Of a stretch of DNA of 64,000 nucleotides, positions 46,356-55,733 are shown one piece after another. A program made the position numbers and the translations under genes. The notes under the pieces were generated by a model. That model did not search any database, was not told the origin of the DNA, and saw only the letters and a list, made by a program, of their open reading frames with translations. Origin of the DNA: Cryobacterium algoricola (GTDB taxonomy: Bacteria; Actinomycetota; Actinomycetes; Actinomycetales; Microbacteriaceae); contig NZ_SOFG01000017.1 of NCBI RefSeq assembly GCF_004402485.1, positions 1-64,000 of the forward strand, in the 5' to 3' direction. How positions within the stretch are numbered: the first letter of the stretch is position 1; each line of letters begins with the position of its first letter.

Positions 46356-47090
46356 CTACTTGGCGTGCGCCTCGGTCTTCTGCAGCTGCCACTCGAGGTC
46401 GTCGGGCGAGAGATTGGCGTCGCGGAAGGCATCCGTCAGCGGCAGCTGCAGGCGCAGGTCGGTGCCGAGGCAGAGGGCGGCGTGGCCGGACTTCAGCTTG
46501 AAGTCGAGCACGTGGCCGCCGGCGCTGCGGTCGTCGGTGACGAAGTGGGCGTGGCAGCCGGGAACGCCGATGCCCTGCTCGTAGAGCGGGGTGCGGAAAC
46601 CGACGATGGTGCCGGTCACGTTGTGCAGTTCGACGATCGCGTCCTCGTCGGTCGCCTCGACCATCGGGCGGTACGGCTTCTCCTGCTTGACCACGGTGCG
46701 CATGGTGATCCACTCGAATTCGGCGTCGATCCGCAGCGCGTACATGTAATTCTCTGACGAGGTCATGTGGTCGATGAAGGCGGACGCCTCGGCCCGGAGC
46801 ACGCCGTCAGGCAGGTCGCTCTCGACGTGGGGGACGAAGTTCGTGACGACCGCGTACGGCGTGTGCGCGCCGAGGTCGGCCTTTGAGACGCCGCCGTCGG
46901 CGCGCAGCTGGTAGCAACTGCCGTCGAGGATCAGCATTTCGCCGTCGAGCCCGTTGAAGGTGCCGATGCCGAAGCTGCCGTGGCCGAGCAGGTCGCGCAC
47001 TGTCATCTCGCCCTCGTACACGCCGTCGAGCAGGGCGCTCATCAGGCTCGTTTGGAAGATCTCGTGGCGGGAGACCGTGAATTCACTCAT
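46356..47090 (-). CDS. alsD: Alpha-acetolactate decarboxylase
   Basis: Converts acetolactate to acetoin and CO2. Diagnostic parts are [28 protein letters not shown] at the N-terminus (split here: [19 protein letters not shown]), the zinc ligands in [10 protein letters not shown] and GGHVLDF, and the [16 protein letters not shown] segment. The 244-residue length is typical. It overlaps alsS by 4 bp (ATGA). With alsS it diverts pyruvate to neutral acetoin, limiting acid damage and regenerating NAD. Confidence 0.94.
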   Translation of the reverse strand: MSEFTVSRHEIFQTSLMSALLDGVYEGEMTVRDLLGHGSFGIGTFNGLDGEMLILDGSCYQLRADGGVSKADLGAHTPYAVVTNFVPHVESDLPDGVLRAEASAFIDHMTSSENYMYALRIDAEFEWITMRTVVKQEKPYRPMVEATDEDAIVELHNVTGTIVGFRTPLYEQGIGVPGCHAHFVTDDRSAGGHVLDFKLKSGHAALCLGTDLRLQLPLTDAFRDANLSPDDLEWQLQKTEAHAK

Positions 47091-48862
47091 TGCAACACAT
47101 CGCTTTCCAGATCAGCCATGAGCTCATCCCGGTTGTTTCGGTAGTCGACGCGCACGTCGATGATGCTCGGCCCCGGCTCGGCCATTGCCTGCTTCAGCAC
47201 ACCTGCGAAATCGTCGAGGTGGGTGACCCGGTAGCCGTGCGCGCCGAAGGACTCGGCGTACTGGACCGCGTCGTAGTCGCCGAGCTGCACGCCGGAGGTG
47301 CGGCCGTACTTGCCCTGCTGCTGGAATGCGACCATGTCGTAGGTGCCGTCGTTGAAGATCACGTGGGTGAACGTCGAGCCGAGGCGGACCGCGGTCTCGA
47401 GTTCCATCGCCGAGTAGAGGAAACCACCGTCGCCCGAGACCGAGACGACCGGCGTTCCGGGCCGCACGAGGGTCGCGGCGATCGCCCACGGCAGCGCGAC
47501 GCCGAGCGTCTGCTGGCCGTTCGAGAAGAGCAGCGTCCGCGGGTGATAGGTGCGGAAGTGCCGGGCCATGTAGATGTAGTGCGAGCCGACGTCGCAGAGC
47601 ACGGTCGTGTCGTCGGGCAGCAGTTTCCGCATCGCGAGGGTCAGTGCCGCGGGGTGCACGCCCTCGGACTCGTCCTCGTTCCAGTGCGGCTCGTCGGCCT
47701 CGGCGAGGCGGGACCGCTCGGTGGCGACGACAGCGGATGCCGCGGCGCCGAGCTCGAGGCCGTCGATCTGCCGGGCGAGCGCGTCGATGGTCTCGGCGAC
47801 GTCGCCACGCAGCTCGACCGTCGGACGGTAGTAGTCGTCGAGGTCGGCGGAGAGCTCGTCGAGGTGGATGATCCGGCGCTGGTGGTCCTTGTTCCACTTC
47901 GAGGGCTCGTACTCGACGAAGTCGTAGCCGATCGCGAGGATGAGGTCGGCCTTGTGCAGCAGGATGTCGCCCGGCTGGTTGCGGAACAGACCCACCCGGC
48001 CGAGGTAGTGCTCTTCGAGCTCGTGGGATAGCACGCCGGCCGCCTGGAACGTCTCGACGACGGGGAGGTCGGCGACGCCCAGCAGGCGGTGCAGGGCGGC
48101 AGTGGCCCGGTCGGACCCCGCACGTGCTCCGGCGAGGATGACCGGGAATTCCGCGTTCTTCAGCAGTTCGGCGGCGCGCGTGACGCTCTCCGCGGGGGCG
48201 GCGCCGAGGCGCGGCACCCAGTGCGGGCCTGTCATCGACACGGTCGTCGTGTCGACGAGCACGTCGTACGGAAGCACGACCGCGGCGGCGCCCTTGGGCT
48301 CCTGGGTCGCGCGACGGAAGGCATTGGCGATGGCCTCCGGTACGTTGTCGGCGACGCTGACCTCGCCGGCGGACTTGGTCACGGCGGAGAGCATGCCGAC
48401 GGCGTCCATGGACTGGTGCGTGCGCTTGAGTCGGTCAGCGCGGGAGACCGCGCCGCAGATCGCGACCATCGGGTCGCCCTCGGTCGTGGCCGTGAGCAGC
48501 CCGGTTGCGAGGTTGGAGGTGCCGGGCCCGCTCGTGACGAGCACCACTCCGGGTTGTCCGCTCAGCCGGCCGACGGCGGCGGCCATGAAGGCCGCGTTCT
48601 GCTCGTGCCGGCAGACGATGAGTTCGGGGCCGTCGTCGACGAGGGCGTCGTAGACGGGGTCGATCTTGGCGCCGGGCACGCCGAACACCCATTTCACCCC
48701 GTGGGCCTTGAGCACCTCGACGACCCGGTCGGCCGAGCGGCGGGGCGCTGCGGGCACGCCGAGGCCATCCGTTACTGCCGAGTTCGGGGTGTGTGCCGCC
48801 ACTGCCGGCGTCGGGGTTTCCGCCACGGGGCCGCTGCCCAGGACAGTTGAATTGTTCGTCAC
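47087..48862 (-). CDS. alsS: Acetolactate synthase, catabolic type
   Basis: A thiamine-diphosphate enzyme of 591 residues that condenses two pyruvates to acetolactate. Visible parts: N-terminal catalytic glutamate ([11 protein letters not shown]), central nucleotide-fold domain and C-terminal TPP motif [20 protein letters not shown]. No FAD-type anabolic signature or regulatory subunit gene is nearby, and the gene is coupled to acetolactate decarboxylase, so this is the catabolic AlsS form. It starts with GTG at 48862. A divergent LysR regulator controls the operon. Confidence 0.94.
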   Translation of the reverse strand: MTNNSTVLGSGPVAETPTPAVAAHTPNSAVTDGLGVPAAPRRSADRVVEVLKAHGVKWVFGVPGAKIDPVYDALVDDGPELIVCRHEQNAAFMAAAVGRLSGQPGVVLVTSGPGTSNLATGLLTATTEGDPMVAICGAVSRADRLKRTHQSMDAVGMLSAVTKSAGEVSVADNVPEAIANAFRRATQEPKGAAAVVLPYDVLVDTTTVSMTGPHWVPRLGAAPAESVTRAAELLKNAEFPVILAGARAGSDRATAALHRLLGVADLPVVETFQAAGVLSHELEEHYLGRVGLFRNQPGDILLHKADLILAIGYDFVEYEPSKWNKDHQRRIIHLDELSADLDDYYRPTVELRGDVAETIDALARQIDGLELGAAASAVVATERSRLAEADEPHWNEDESEGVHPAALTLAMRKLLPDDTTVLCDVGSHYIYMARHFRTYHPRTLLFSNGQQTLGVALPWAIAATLVRPGTPVVSVSGDGGFLYSAMELETAVRLGSTFTHVIFNDGTYDMVAFQQQGKYGRTSGVQLGDYDAVQYAESFGAHGYRVTHLDDFAGVLKQAMAEPGPSIIDVRVDYRNNRDELMADLESDVLQ

Positions 48863-48954
48863 GTCATGCCTTCCGGTTCGCCGTTCGAGCGGCTCCCTCT
48901 ATCTATCGTCCCGCTCCAACAGATAAGAAACAACGCCGAATGGTGATGGAACCA

Positions 48955-48969
48955 ATCTCCAAATGAGAT
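48955..48969. promoter_or_regulatory. LysR-type binding site
   Basis: ATCTC-CAAAT-GAGAT is a perfect interrupted palindrome with the T-N11-A spacing (T48956, A48968) of LysR boxes, 10 bp before the regulator start and 93 bp before alsS. Confidence 0.6.
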
Positions 48970-48978
48970 GATTTACGG

Positions 48979-49884
48979 GTGGATGTGCGACAGTTCGAAT
49001 TCTTCAGCGCGGTGGCGAGCGAGCTGAGCTTCACGCGGGCCGCCGACCGGCTCACGATCGCGCAGTCGGCGGTGTCCGCGGGGGTGCGCGCGCTCGAGAA
49101 CGAGCTCGGCGTCGAGCTCTTCGACCGGAGCCGCAGGCAGATCCGGCTCACCTCGACGGGCGAGCTGTTGCTGCCCAAGGTGCGCGAGGCGCTCGACGCC
49201 GTCAACGGGGTGCGCGACGCCGCAGAGGAGACCACCCACGCGATCACCGGGTCGATCGTGATCGGCCTGATGACCTCGGTCACCCTCGTCAATGTGCCCC
49301 GGCTGCTCGGGCTGTTCCGCACCGGCCACCCGGGAGTCGGGGTGCGGCTGCGGGCGGCGAGGCGCGGTTCGGCGGGGCTCCTCGACGAGCTCGCGACGGG
49401 CGAACTCGACCTCGCGTTCCTCGCGCTCAGCGGGCCGGTGCCCACCCAGCTCGTGGCCGCACCGATCTCCTCATCGCCGATGGTCCTCGTGGTGCCCGCC
49501 GACCACCGCCTCGCCACGGCGGGACACGTCGGCCTCGACCATCTCGACGACCTCGCCCCCGAGGAATTCATCGACCTGCCGCCCGGCTACGCGAGCCGGC
49601 AGATTGTGGACGAGACCTTCGCCGCGGCCGGCCTCGAGCGCCGGGTGATGATCGAGGTGTCCGACATCGGCACCGCCGCCGAGTACGTGACCAACGGCCT
49701 CGGCGTCGCCCTGCTGCCCGAATTCGCCGCCCGCGACGCCCGCAACGTGCGGCGCCTCCCCGTGGCGGGCATGCCCGACTTCACCGTCTATCTCGCGGCC
49801 TCGCGCACGCGGCGGCTCTCGGCGGCGGTGCGGGCCTTCATCGACCTGGCCCTCGCCGATGACGAGACCGGCGCGATCCGGTGA
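48979..49884 (+). CDS. LysR-family regulator, AlsR-like
   Basis: A 301-residue LysR regulator: winged helix-turn-helix (FFSAVASELSFTRAADRLTI, SQSAVSAGVRALENELG region) and a two-lobe effector domain. It starts with GTG at 48979, directly beside a LysR box. Divergence from alsSD identifies it as the likely activator of acetoin production, responding to acetate or pyruvate as AlsR does in Bacillus. That response is transfer by analogy. Confidence 0.9.
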   Translation: MDVRQFEFFSAVASELSFTRAADRLTIAQSAVSAGVRALENELGVELFDRSRRQIRLTSTGELLLPKVREALDAVNGVRDAAEETTHAITGSIVIGLMTSVTLVNVPRLLGLFRTGHPGVGVRLRAARRGSAGLLDELATGELDLAFLALSGPVPTQLVAAPISSSPMVLVVPADHRLATAGHVGLDHLDDLAPEEFIDLPPGYASRQIVDETFAAAGLERRVMIEVSDIGTAAEYVTNGLGVALLPEFAARDARNVRRLPVAGMPDFTVYLAASRTRRLSAAVRAFIDLALADDETGAIR

Positions 49885-49907
49885 CGCGGTAGCGCGGTGA
49901 TGCAGTG

Positions 49908-50402
49908 ATGCCCCGGCTCGTCGTGGTCCTCCCGCTGGCGCCGCTGAACGTCGGCGACACCTTCCTGGTGCGCGACTGGCCCCTGCACGTGACGGTGCTG
50001 GCGCCGTTCCTGACGGATGCCGCGCCCGGCGCGATCGCGGAGGCTCTCGAGGCCGCGGCATCCGCTCTGCCCGCGCTGAGCGTGGTCGCCGGCGGCGCCG
50101 AACGGTTCGGGCGCCGCCACGACATCCCCGTGACCGTGCTCGAGCCGCACCCCGGACTGACCGCGCTGCATGACCTCGTGGTCGCCGCGGTGCGCCCGTA
50201 TGCAGCCGCCCCGGACGAGGCGGCGTTCACCGGGACCGAATTCCGGGCGCACGTCACCGACAAGCACCACGCGCGCGTGGCGACCGGCGAGACCCTCGAG
50301 CTCGGCCAGCTCGCGCTTGTCGACATGGCGCCCCGGGCCGACCCGGCCGGCCGCGCCGTGCTCGCGACGATCCCGCTGCGCCCGCGCCCGCCCCGCCCCT
50401 AG
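49908..50402 (+). CDS. 2H phosphoesterase, 2'-5' RNA ligase-like
   Basis: A 164-residue protein with the two HxT motifs of the 2H superfamily: H27-V-T29 (PLHVTVLAPF) and H115-V-T117 (FRAHVTDK). Members hydrolyse or ligate 2'-5' or cyclic phosphodiester bonds in RNA or nucleotides. The biological substrate cannot be inferred. It follows the LysR gene by 23 bp and overlaps the convergent MFS gene end by 4 bp. The ATG at 49908 is preferred over GTG at 49905. Confidence 0.82.
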   Translation: MPRLVVVLPLAPLNVGDTFLVRDWPLHVTVLAPFLTDAAPGAIAEALEAAASALPALSVVAGGAERFGRRHDIPVTVLEPHPGLTALHDLVVAAVRPYAAAPDEAAFTGTEFRAHVTDKHHARVATGETLELGQLALVDMAPRADPAGRAVLATIPLRPRPPRP

Positions 50403-51814
50403 CCTCGGCGATGCGCCGTCCGGGGAGCCGGAAGCAGCAGCGAGATCGCGGCGGCGAACCCCGCGAAGCCGATGGTCCACCAGAACGCCGCCGCGAACCC
50501 CGCGGCGAGGCCACCAGGGGCCGAGACCACGGCACCCTGGAGCACGACAGCGACGATGGCCACCCCGAACGAGCCACCGAGTTGCTGGCTGATCCGGGTG
50601 ATCATCGACGCGTGTGGCATCGCCTCCCGGTCGAGGTCCACGTAGGCGACGGTCATCGTCGGGATCAACACGGCGCCGAGGCCCAGGCCGCGCACGAGGA
50701 GCACGACCGCGAGCCACCACTGGTTGGTGTCCGCGCCGGCGAAGGCGAACGGAATGGTCGAGAGCCCCACGATGAGGAAGCCGACCACGGCGATCCAGCG
50801 CGCCCCGAACCGGTCGGTGAGCGACCCGGCGATGGTGCGCGACAGGAGCGAGCCGACGCCCTGCGGAATCAGCAGGAACGCCGCCCCGAGCACGTCGAAG
50901 CCGCGCAGGCTCTGCCAGTAAAGCGGAAGGAGCAGCATCGCCCCGTACATGCAGGCGCCCGTCACGAAGAGGATCACGGACGCGACGCCCACGGGCCGAG
51001 TGGCAAGCAGGTGGATGTCGATGAGCGCTGCGTCGCCCCGGCGCCACGCCCAGACGATGAAGCCGACGAGCAGTGCCACGCCGAGCAGCACCGGCGGGTA
51101 CACGTCGGTCCGTCCGAAACCGCCGTCTCCGTGCACATTCGAGAGACCGAGCAGGATTCCCACGAGCGCGGGCGTCAGGAGGACGAAGCCGACGACATCC
51201 AGCCGCGGACGCGCCACGCCCAGGCCCGGGCGGTCGTCGGGAAGGGCCCGCCACGCGAGGACGAGTCCGACCGCGACGATCGGCACGTTGACCAGGAACA
51301 GCCAGCGCCAGTTCAGCCAGTTCAGGATGAAGCCGCCGAGCACCGGGCCGAGGATGGGCCCGACCGCGATCGGCAGGCTCACCGTTGCCGCGATCTTGCC
51401 GAGGGCCTTCCCGGCGGATGCCTGCATCGCGAGGGTCTGCATCAGCGGGAAGATCATCCCGGCGCCGAACCCCTGCACGACCCGGAACCCGATCAGGCTC
51501 GGCGCGTCCCAGGCGAGCGAGCAGAGGATGGAACCGAGCACAAAGATGACCAGGGCGAGCATCCAGAGTCGCTTGCCGCCGAACCGCGCCTGTGCCCAAC
51601 CGACGAGCGGGATCGCGACGGCGAGCGCCAGCAGATACCCGGTGCTCACCCACTGGATGACGGCGACCGTCGTGTTCAACTCGCTCGCGAGTGTGTGGAT
51701 GGCGATCGTGACAATGGTTGTGTCGAGCACCGCGGCGACCCCGCCGGTGATCAACGCGGTCAGGGCCCGCTTCGTCTGCGGGTCGAGGACGTCCGGGTCC
51801 GTGGCTTGTGTCAT
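50399..51814 (-). CDS. MFS drug-efflux transporter, DHA2 family
   Basis: A 471-residue exporter related to the one at 4758: AAVLDTTIVTIAIHTLAS in the first helix and GPILGPVLGGFILNWLNWRW (motif C) mark the 14-helix DHA2 group. About 14 hydrophobic segments are seen. ATG 51814 is used with GGAGAAGG upstream; the frame continues to 51952 through the operator and antisense of tetR. It is divergent from a TetR gene, so it is probably induced by its substrate. The substrate is unknown. Confidence 0.9.
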   Translation of the reverse strand: MTQATDPDVLDPQTKRALTALITGGVAAVLDTTIVTIAIHTLASELNTTVAVIQWVSTGYLLALAVAIPLVGWAQARFGGKRLWMLALVIFVLGSILCSLAWDAPSLIGFRVVQGFGAGMIFPLMQTLAMQASAGKALGKIAATVSLPIAVGPILGPVLGGFILNWLNWRWLFLVNVPIVAVGLVLAWRALPDDRPGLGVARPRLDVVGFVLLTPALVGILLGLSNVHGDGGFGRTDVYPPVLLGVALLVGFIVWAWRRGDAALIDIHLLATRPVGVASVILFVTGACMYGAMLLLPLYWQSLRGFDVLGAAFLLIPQGVGSLLSRTIAGSLTDRFGARWIAVVGFLIVGLSTIPFAFAGADTNQWWLAVVLLVRGLGLGAVLIPTMTVAYVDLDREAMPHASMITRISQQLGGSFGVAIVAVVLQGAVVSAPGGLAAGFAAAFWWTIGFAGFAAAISLLLPAPRTAHRRG

Positions 51815-51824
51815 CGTGGCCTTC

Positions 51825-51876
51825 TCCAACCGATATAAGAAACTGTCTCGTTTCCTCAGAGCATAGGCCGGTTGGA
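51825..51876. promoter_or_regulatory. Double palindromic operator between MFS and tetR
   Basis: Outer arms TCCAACCG (51825-51832) and CGGTTGGA (51869-51876) enclose an inner GAAAC-TGTCTC-GTTTC (51839-51854). A TAAGAT -10 box for tetR (51877-51882) abuts the right arm. The nested symmetry suggests two dimer sites or one long site. Confidence 0.55.
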
Positions 51877-51888
51877 TAAGATACTCAA

Positions 51889-52521
51889 ATGGATCCTGTA
51901 ATCGAGCGCGTTCCGGCGTCGCGGCGTCGCGGCGCCGAACTGGAGTCCGCAATCCTCGACGCGGCGTGGGAACAGCTGCTCGCAGCGGGTTACGGCGCGC
52001 TCACCTTCGAGGCCGTCGCCGAGCGCGCCCATACGAGCAAACCGGTGCTCTACCGGCGCTGGTCCACCCGTGAGGAGCTCTTCCTCGCGGTCCTGCGGCA
52101 CCGCGGGGCGGCGGATGCCATCCCCCTTCCCGACACCGGATCCCTCCGCGGCGACGTGATGGCCCTGCTCTCGGCAGCGAGCGTACGCCGCACGGGCATG
52201 GCGGCACTCTTGAGCGCCCGCCTGTCGGCCTACTACCAGGAGGGCACGCTCACCCCGGCCGACCTGCGCCGCGAGTTCATCGGCGACCGGCAACTCTCCA
52301 TGGTCACGATCCTCGAGCGGGCCCGGGCACGGGGCGAACTCCGACCCGGGCCGATCAGCGAGCGGGTGGCCGGGGTCCCGTTCGACCTGTTCCGGAACGA
52401 GGCCATGATGACCCTGACCGCCGTGCCGGCCGAGGTGATCCGCGAGATCGTCGACGACGTCTTCCTCCCACTGGTCGCGGCGCCGGTCACCCGGGCGAGT
52501 GCGGCGGACGTCACGCCGTAA
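51889..52521 (+). CDS. TetR-family repressor of the second efflux pump
   Basis: A 210-residue TetR protein with a helix-turn-helix at residues 20-60 (ILDAAWEQLLAAGYGALTFE, recognition region HTSKPVLYRRWSTREELF); this recognition helix with YRRWxxR is typical of the TetR_C-type subfamily controlling pumps. It lies 6 nt downstream of a TAAGAT box, so the mRNA is probably leaderless. It is divergent from the MFS gene and almost touches the convergent hydrolase gene (1-bp gap). Confidence 0.87.
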   Translation: MDPVIERVPASRRRGAELESAILDAAWEQLLAAGYGALTFEAVAERAHTSKPVLYRRWSTREELFLAVLRHRGAADAIPLPDTGSLRGDVMALLSAASVRRTGMAALLSARLSAYYQEGTLTPADLRREFIGDRQLSMVTILERARARGELRPGPISERVAGVPFDLFRNEAMMTLTAVPAEVIREIVDDVFLPLVAAPVTRASAADVTP

Positions 52522-52522
52522 G

Positions 52523-53335
52523 TCACGCCGCGGGCGGCCCGTCCAGCGGATGCGCCGCGAAGAACCTGAGGACGGCATCCGTCGCCCACTCACTCTCGAG
52601 GAAGTACCCGTGCCGCAGCCCGGGCAGCTCCCCGAATGCGGCATTCGGAATATGTTCGGCGAGGCGTTCGCCGTTCGCGGGCGGCGTGACCTCATCGGCA
52701 TCGCCGTGGAGGACGAGCGTCGGCGCGGCGATCCTCGGCAGGTGGTCCCAGGCATCGTGCGCGGTGCTCGCGTCGAACAACAAGCGTCGGGTGTGGATCG
52801 AGGTCGGGCGCACGAACATGGCGGCGACGAGTTCCGAGTGAGACGTGATAAACGCATCCGTGAAGAACAGCGGGCCCATCGAGAGCGCGTCACCTCTGGC
52901 CATGCGCTGGGCGACAGCGACCGACCGGGTCAGGCCACGGGCGTCGCCGCCGCTCGTTGCTCCGAGCACGAGGGCGCCGAGGCGATCGGGGTGATTGATC
53001 GCGAACCACTGCGCGACCCGACCACCCATCGAGTGGCCGTACACGTGCGCCCTGTCGATGCCGGCAGCGTCGAGCACCGCGACGATGTCCTCGGCGAGCG
53101 CCGCGGTCGTGAAGCGCGCGTCGCTGCCGGGCTCACTGCCGCCGACCCCGCGGGTGTCGAAGGTGATCACCCGGTGCCGGGCGCCGAACGCCGGAAGCAA
53201 CGGAGACCACGATCGGCTCGAGACGCCCTGCCCGGCGATCAGCACGACGGGATCGCCGGGTGCGTCGCCGGGTGCGTTTGCGCCGGTCGATGACCAGGCA
53301 ATGCGGGCGCCGTCGGGCGCGGGGGCGTACTCCAT
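52523..53335 (-). CDS. Alpha/beta-fold hydrolase
   Basis: A 270-residue hydrolase. The nucleophile serine is in GHSMGG (VYGHSMGGRVAQ), the acid in HGDADEVTPP and the histidine in LRHGYFLE. The GQGVSSRSWSPLLP oxyanion segment is normal. It belongs to the broad esterase/epoxide-hydrolase/lactonase group; no substrate can be named. It is convergent with tetR. Confidence 0.88.
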   Translation of the reverse strand: MEYAPAPDGARIAWSSTGANAPGDAPGDPVVLIAGQGVSSRSWSPLLPAFGARHRVITFDTRGVGGSEPGSDARFTTAALAEDIVAVLDAAGIDRAHVYGHSMGGRVAQWFAINHPDRLGALVLGATSGGDARGLTRSVAVAQRMARGDALSMGPLFFTDAFITSHSELVAAMFVRPTSIHTRRLLFDASTAHDAWDHLPRIAAPTLVLHGDADEVTPPANGERLAEHIPNAAFGELPGLRHGYFLESEWATDAVLRFFAAHPLDGPPAA

Positions 53336-53418
53336 GGCTGCCTTCCGAGCGGGGCGTGGGACTCCCCCATCGTAACGAGCGGTGCCGCACGGCCCTGCGC
53401 CGGCGGGCGCCGCCGGGC

Positions 53419-53709
53419 TCAGCCGATGAAGGTGCTCGTCGTCACCTCGAACTCCTCGACACCCACGATCGTCAGGTGCTGCTCGACGATCGTGTCCGCG
53501 CGGATGGTGTCAGAGGCCTCCCGGCTCCCCGCGAGGGAGTCCTCCGAGTCCCAGAGCGTGATGGCCAGGGCGGTGTTATTCTCCGTGCCCCTCAGGAAAT
53601 ACATCCCGCGGCAACCGGGATTCGCCAGCACCCGCAGCATGGTGGCATTCTCATTTGCGTGAAGGTCAGTGTCGGGGCTAGTCGTGAACGTGCTGATTCG
53701 GGCATACAT
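53419..53709 (-). CDS. Small ferredoxin-fold protein (antibiotic-monooxygenase-like)
   Basis: A 96-residue protein with the pattern of dimeric alpha-beta-barrel (ABM/DABB) proteins: MYARISTFTTSPD strand, central CRGMYFLRGTENNTALAITLWDS strand pair (split across residues 33-55) and VVTTSTFIG-like end. Roles of such proteins range from heme or quinone oxidation to unknown. It precedes a second small protein by 2 bp in the opposite order (that gene is upstream), so the two are an operon. Confidence 0.65.
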   Translation of the reverse strand: MYARISTFTTSPDTDLHANENATMLRVLANPGCRGMYFLRGTENNTALAITLWDSEDSLAGSREASDTIRADTIVEQHLTIVGVEEFEVTTSTFIG

Positions 53710-53711
53710 CG

Positions 53712-53972
53712 TCAGGACTCCACCATCATCACGACGGTTTCCGGTCGGACGCCGTCGAACTGCATGGCCTCCGCCGCGATTTCGGATGCCATCACCCGCT
53801 GGAAGACGTCCATGTCGTGCACGTCGGCGATCAGCCCGACCCTGTGGTCGTCGGTCGGGTCGATGAAGGTCTGGACGGTGATGCCCAGCGGCCCGAAGAT
53901 CTCTTCCCGCCTGGGTGAGTTTAGCCAGTGCTCGACGTCATCGACTTCGTGGAAGATCAACACCGTTGTCAT
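53712..53972 (-). CDS. Small conserved-looking protein, function unknown
   Basis: An 86-residue soluble protein without a signal peptide (MTTVLIFHEVDDVEHWLNSP). The pattern beta-alpha-beta-beta-alpha with GITVQTFIDPTDDHRVGLIADV suggests a ferredoxin-like dimeric barrel, as for its neighbour. It is the first gene of a two-gene operon with the ABM-like protein. Function is not recognised. Confidence 0.65.
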   Translation of the reverse strand: MTTVLIFHEVDDVEHWLNSPRREEIFGPLGITVQTFIDPTDDHRVGLIADVHDMDVFQRVMASEIAAEAMQFDGVRPETVVMMVES

Positions 53973-54094
53973 GATTGCCTCTCTCGTTTCCGACGCTGGG
54001 ACAGGAGGGTGATCGGCTCGTTCGCGCGCGAATCAGCGATCGCGGCGACCGTACCGCCGCTTGCGCCCGAGCGATAGGGACCGCAGCACCCGTG

Positions 54095-54232
54095 CCTCCG
54101 GACGTGGCCGACCGATTCGGCACCCCCGTCGACGACCTCACCTATTTGAACGATGCGCAATCGATGGGCACGGACAAGCAAACCGCGCCGGCAGGAAATC
54201 GAATCAACCTGCTCCTCGCCGAGCGCTCAAGC
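54095..54232 (+). pseudogene. Stump of a LysM-like lipoprotein C-terminus
   Basis: Translation gives DVADRFGTPVDDLTYLNDAQ and then SMGTDKQTAPAGNRINLLLA, closely matching the last 45 residues of the lipoprotein at 57406. The rest of the gene is missing, and the original stop (TAG) reads TCA here. It is in the same orientation as the intact gene, 3.9 kb away. Probably left by a duplication or insertion that now encloses the 54251-57045 genes. Confidence 0.75.
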
Positions 54233-54250
54233 GGGCATACCCGCCAAGCG

Positions 54251-55234
54251 TCAGTCGGCGAACGGGTTCAGCCCGGTCGCCTGGACCGAGAGTGCGAACA
54301 GGCGCTCGGCGGCGTCCGCGTCGATGGCCCATTCTTTGACCCCACCGGCGATCGCGTCGGTGTGGTCGGGCGAGACGATGCCCTTGATGGAGCAGTCCTC
54401 GCAATACACCCCGCCACGTTCGACCAGTTCGGGGGCGGTCGCGGCCCACAGCGCGGTCGCGGCACCCTGGGCGGCGGTCTTGAACAACGGGTTCGGGTCG
54501 CCGTTCTCGTCGATCCACTTCCGCCGGAGCAACTCCTCACGCGGCATGTGCCGCTGCAGGTCCGTCATGATGCCACCGGGATTCACGGAAAATGCGTGGA
54601 TGTCGCGGGCGGCGGAGCGCGCATCGAGCGCAACGGCGAACAGTGCATCGGCCGTCTTGGACTGGCCGTAGGCTACCCACGGGTCGTACGGCGTGTGCTC
54701 GAAGTTGATGTCTTCGAACCGCACCGGGGAGAGGTAGTGGGCCGTCGAGGAGTAGGCCACGACGCGGGCACCCGGGCGCAGTTGGCCGGCCACCCCAGCG
54801 ACGAGAGCGAAATGTCCCAGGTGGTTGATGCCGAACTGAGACTCCCAGCCCTGCGGCGTGCGCGACAGCGGCGAGGCCATCACCCCGGCCGCGTTGATCA
54901 TGATGTCGATCGGAGTGCCCGCGTTACGCACTGCCGCGGTGAAGGCTGCGACCGAGTCGAGATCGCCGAGATCCATCTGACGGACGGTGACGCCGGGCAC
55001 CTCCACGAGTGCAGCCGTGGCGGCGTCCGGGCGGCGGGCCGGCACCGTGACGGCGACCCCCGCGGCGGCGAGCGCCTTGACGGTCTCGAGTCCGAGGCCG
55101 GAGTAGCCGCCGGTGACGATGGCGGTCATCCCCCCGAGGTCGTGGCCGGCGAGGACTTCGGCGGCGGTGGTGCGGTAGCCGAACTCGGTGGCCAGCGGCT
55201 GCTGGCGGGCGGTGATGTCGTGCGTTGCAGTCAT
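54251..55234 (-). CDS. SDR-family NAD(P)-binding oxidoreductase
   Basis: A 327-residue short-chain dehydrogenase: TGGYSGLG (NADP-type loop), NAAGVMA, a catalytic serine in AYSSTAHY and Y-x3-K in YGQSKTADALF. It resembles the retinol-dehydrogenase-like/WWOX group. ATG 55234 is preferred: the MerR-type promoter places the transcription start near 55235, making the mRNA leaderless; an ATG three codons earlier (55243) lies in the -10 box. It is divergent from the MerR regulator that probably controls it. Confidence 0.85.
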   Translation of the reverse strand: MTATHDITARQQPLATEFGYRTTAAEVLAGHDLGGMTAIVTGGYSGLGLETVKALAAAGVAVTVPARRPDAATAALVEVPGVTVRQMDLGDLDSVAAFTAAVRNAGTPIDIMINAAGVMASPLSRTPQGWESQFGINHLGHFALVAGVAGQLRPGARVVAYSSTAHYLSPVRFEDINFEHTPYDPWVAYGQSKTADALFAVALDARSAARDIHAFSVNPGGIMTDLQRHMPREELLRRKWIDENGDPNPLFKTAAQGAATALWAATAPELVERGGVYCEDCSIKGIVSPDHTDAIAGGVKEWAIDADAAERLFALSVQATGLNPFAD

Positions 55235-55241
55235 ACCCGCC

Positions 55242-55272
55242 ATGCTAAGTTCTAGAGTTCACTCTAGGTCAA
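55242..55272 (-). promoter_or_regulatory. MerR-type promoter/operator
   Basis: On the minus strand: -35 TTGACC, 19-bp spacer, -10 TAGCAT. The spacer holds the perfect palindrome CTAGAGT-GA-ACTCTAG (55252-55267). The 19-bp spacing with a central palindrome is the hallmark of promoters untwisted by MerR activators. Confidence 0.75.
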
Positions 55273-55283
55273 GGACGGATCTC

Positions 55284-55682
55284 ATGACGGCAGAGGCGAC
55301 CATCGCCGAACGCACCTACACGATCGGCGAACTTGCCGCCATTTCCGGCCTGAGCGTTCATGCGCTGCGCTGGTACGAGGCGCAAGGCTTGTTCCCCCGG
55401 GACATCCCACGCACCCCCGGTGGCCAGCGGATCTTCGGCGACGAGGCCGTGCGCTGGTTGGCGCTGCTGAACCGGCTGCGCGATTCGGCCATGCCCGTGG
55501 CTGACATGGCCAGGTACTCTCAACTCGTTCGCGCCGGCGAGGGCAACGAGGCAGACCGGATCGCGTTGATGGAATCGCACGCCCGTTATCTCGATGCCCA
55601 GATCGAAGAACTCATCGCCAGCCGCGAGGTCATCCGGGACAAGATCATCTTCTACCGTCGGGCAGTGGCAAGCAGGACATGA
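55284..55682 (+). CDS. MerR-family regulator of the divergent oxidoreductase
   Basis: A 132-residue regulator: N-terminal winged helix (YTIGELAAISGLSVHALRWYEAQGLF, shown here in parts) and a dimerising coiled coil (95-130). No metal cysteines are visible, so it belongs to the small-molecule- or redox-sensing branch (similar to SoxR-like or AdhR types) rather than metal sensors. AAGGA precedes the ATG. It is divergent from an SDR with a textbook MerR promoter between them. Confidence 0.88.
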   Translation: MTAEATIAERTYTIGELAAISGLSVHALRWYEAQGLFPRDIPRTPGGQRIFGDEAVRWLALLNRLRDSAMPVADMARYSQLVRAGEGNEADRIALMESHARYLDAQIEELIASREVIRDKIIFYRRAVASRT

Positions 55683-55711
55683 CTGCCCGTTCGAACCCCG
55701 CATTGGCGGAT

Positions 55712-55733
55712 TGTTCTACTAGTATTTAGAACA
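55712..55733. promoter_or_regulatory. GntR operator over a leaderless start
   Basis: TGTTCTA-N8-TAGAACA is a perfect inverted repeat. It contains the -10-like TAGTAT (55720-55725), and its last base is the A of the regulator start codon. The regulator very probably represses its own operon. Confidence 0.7.
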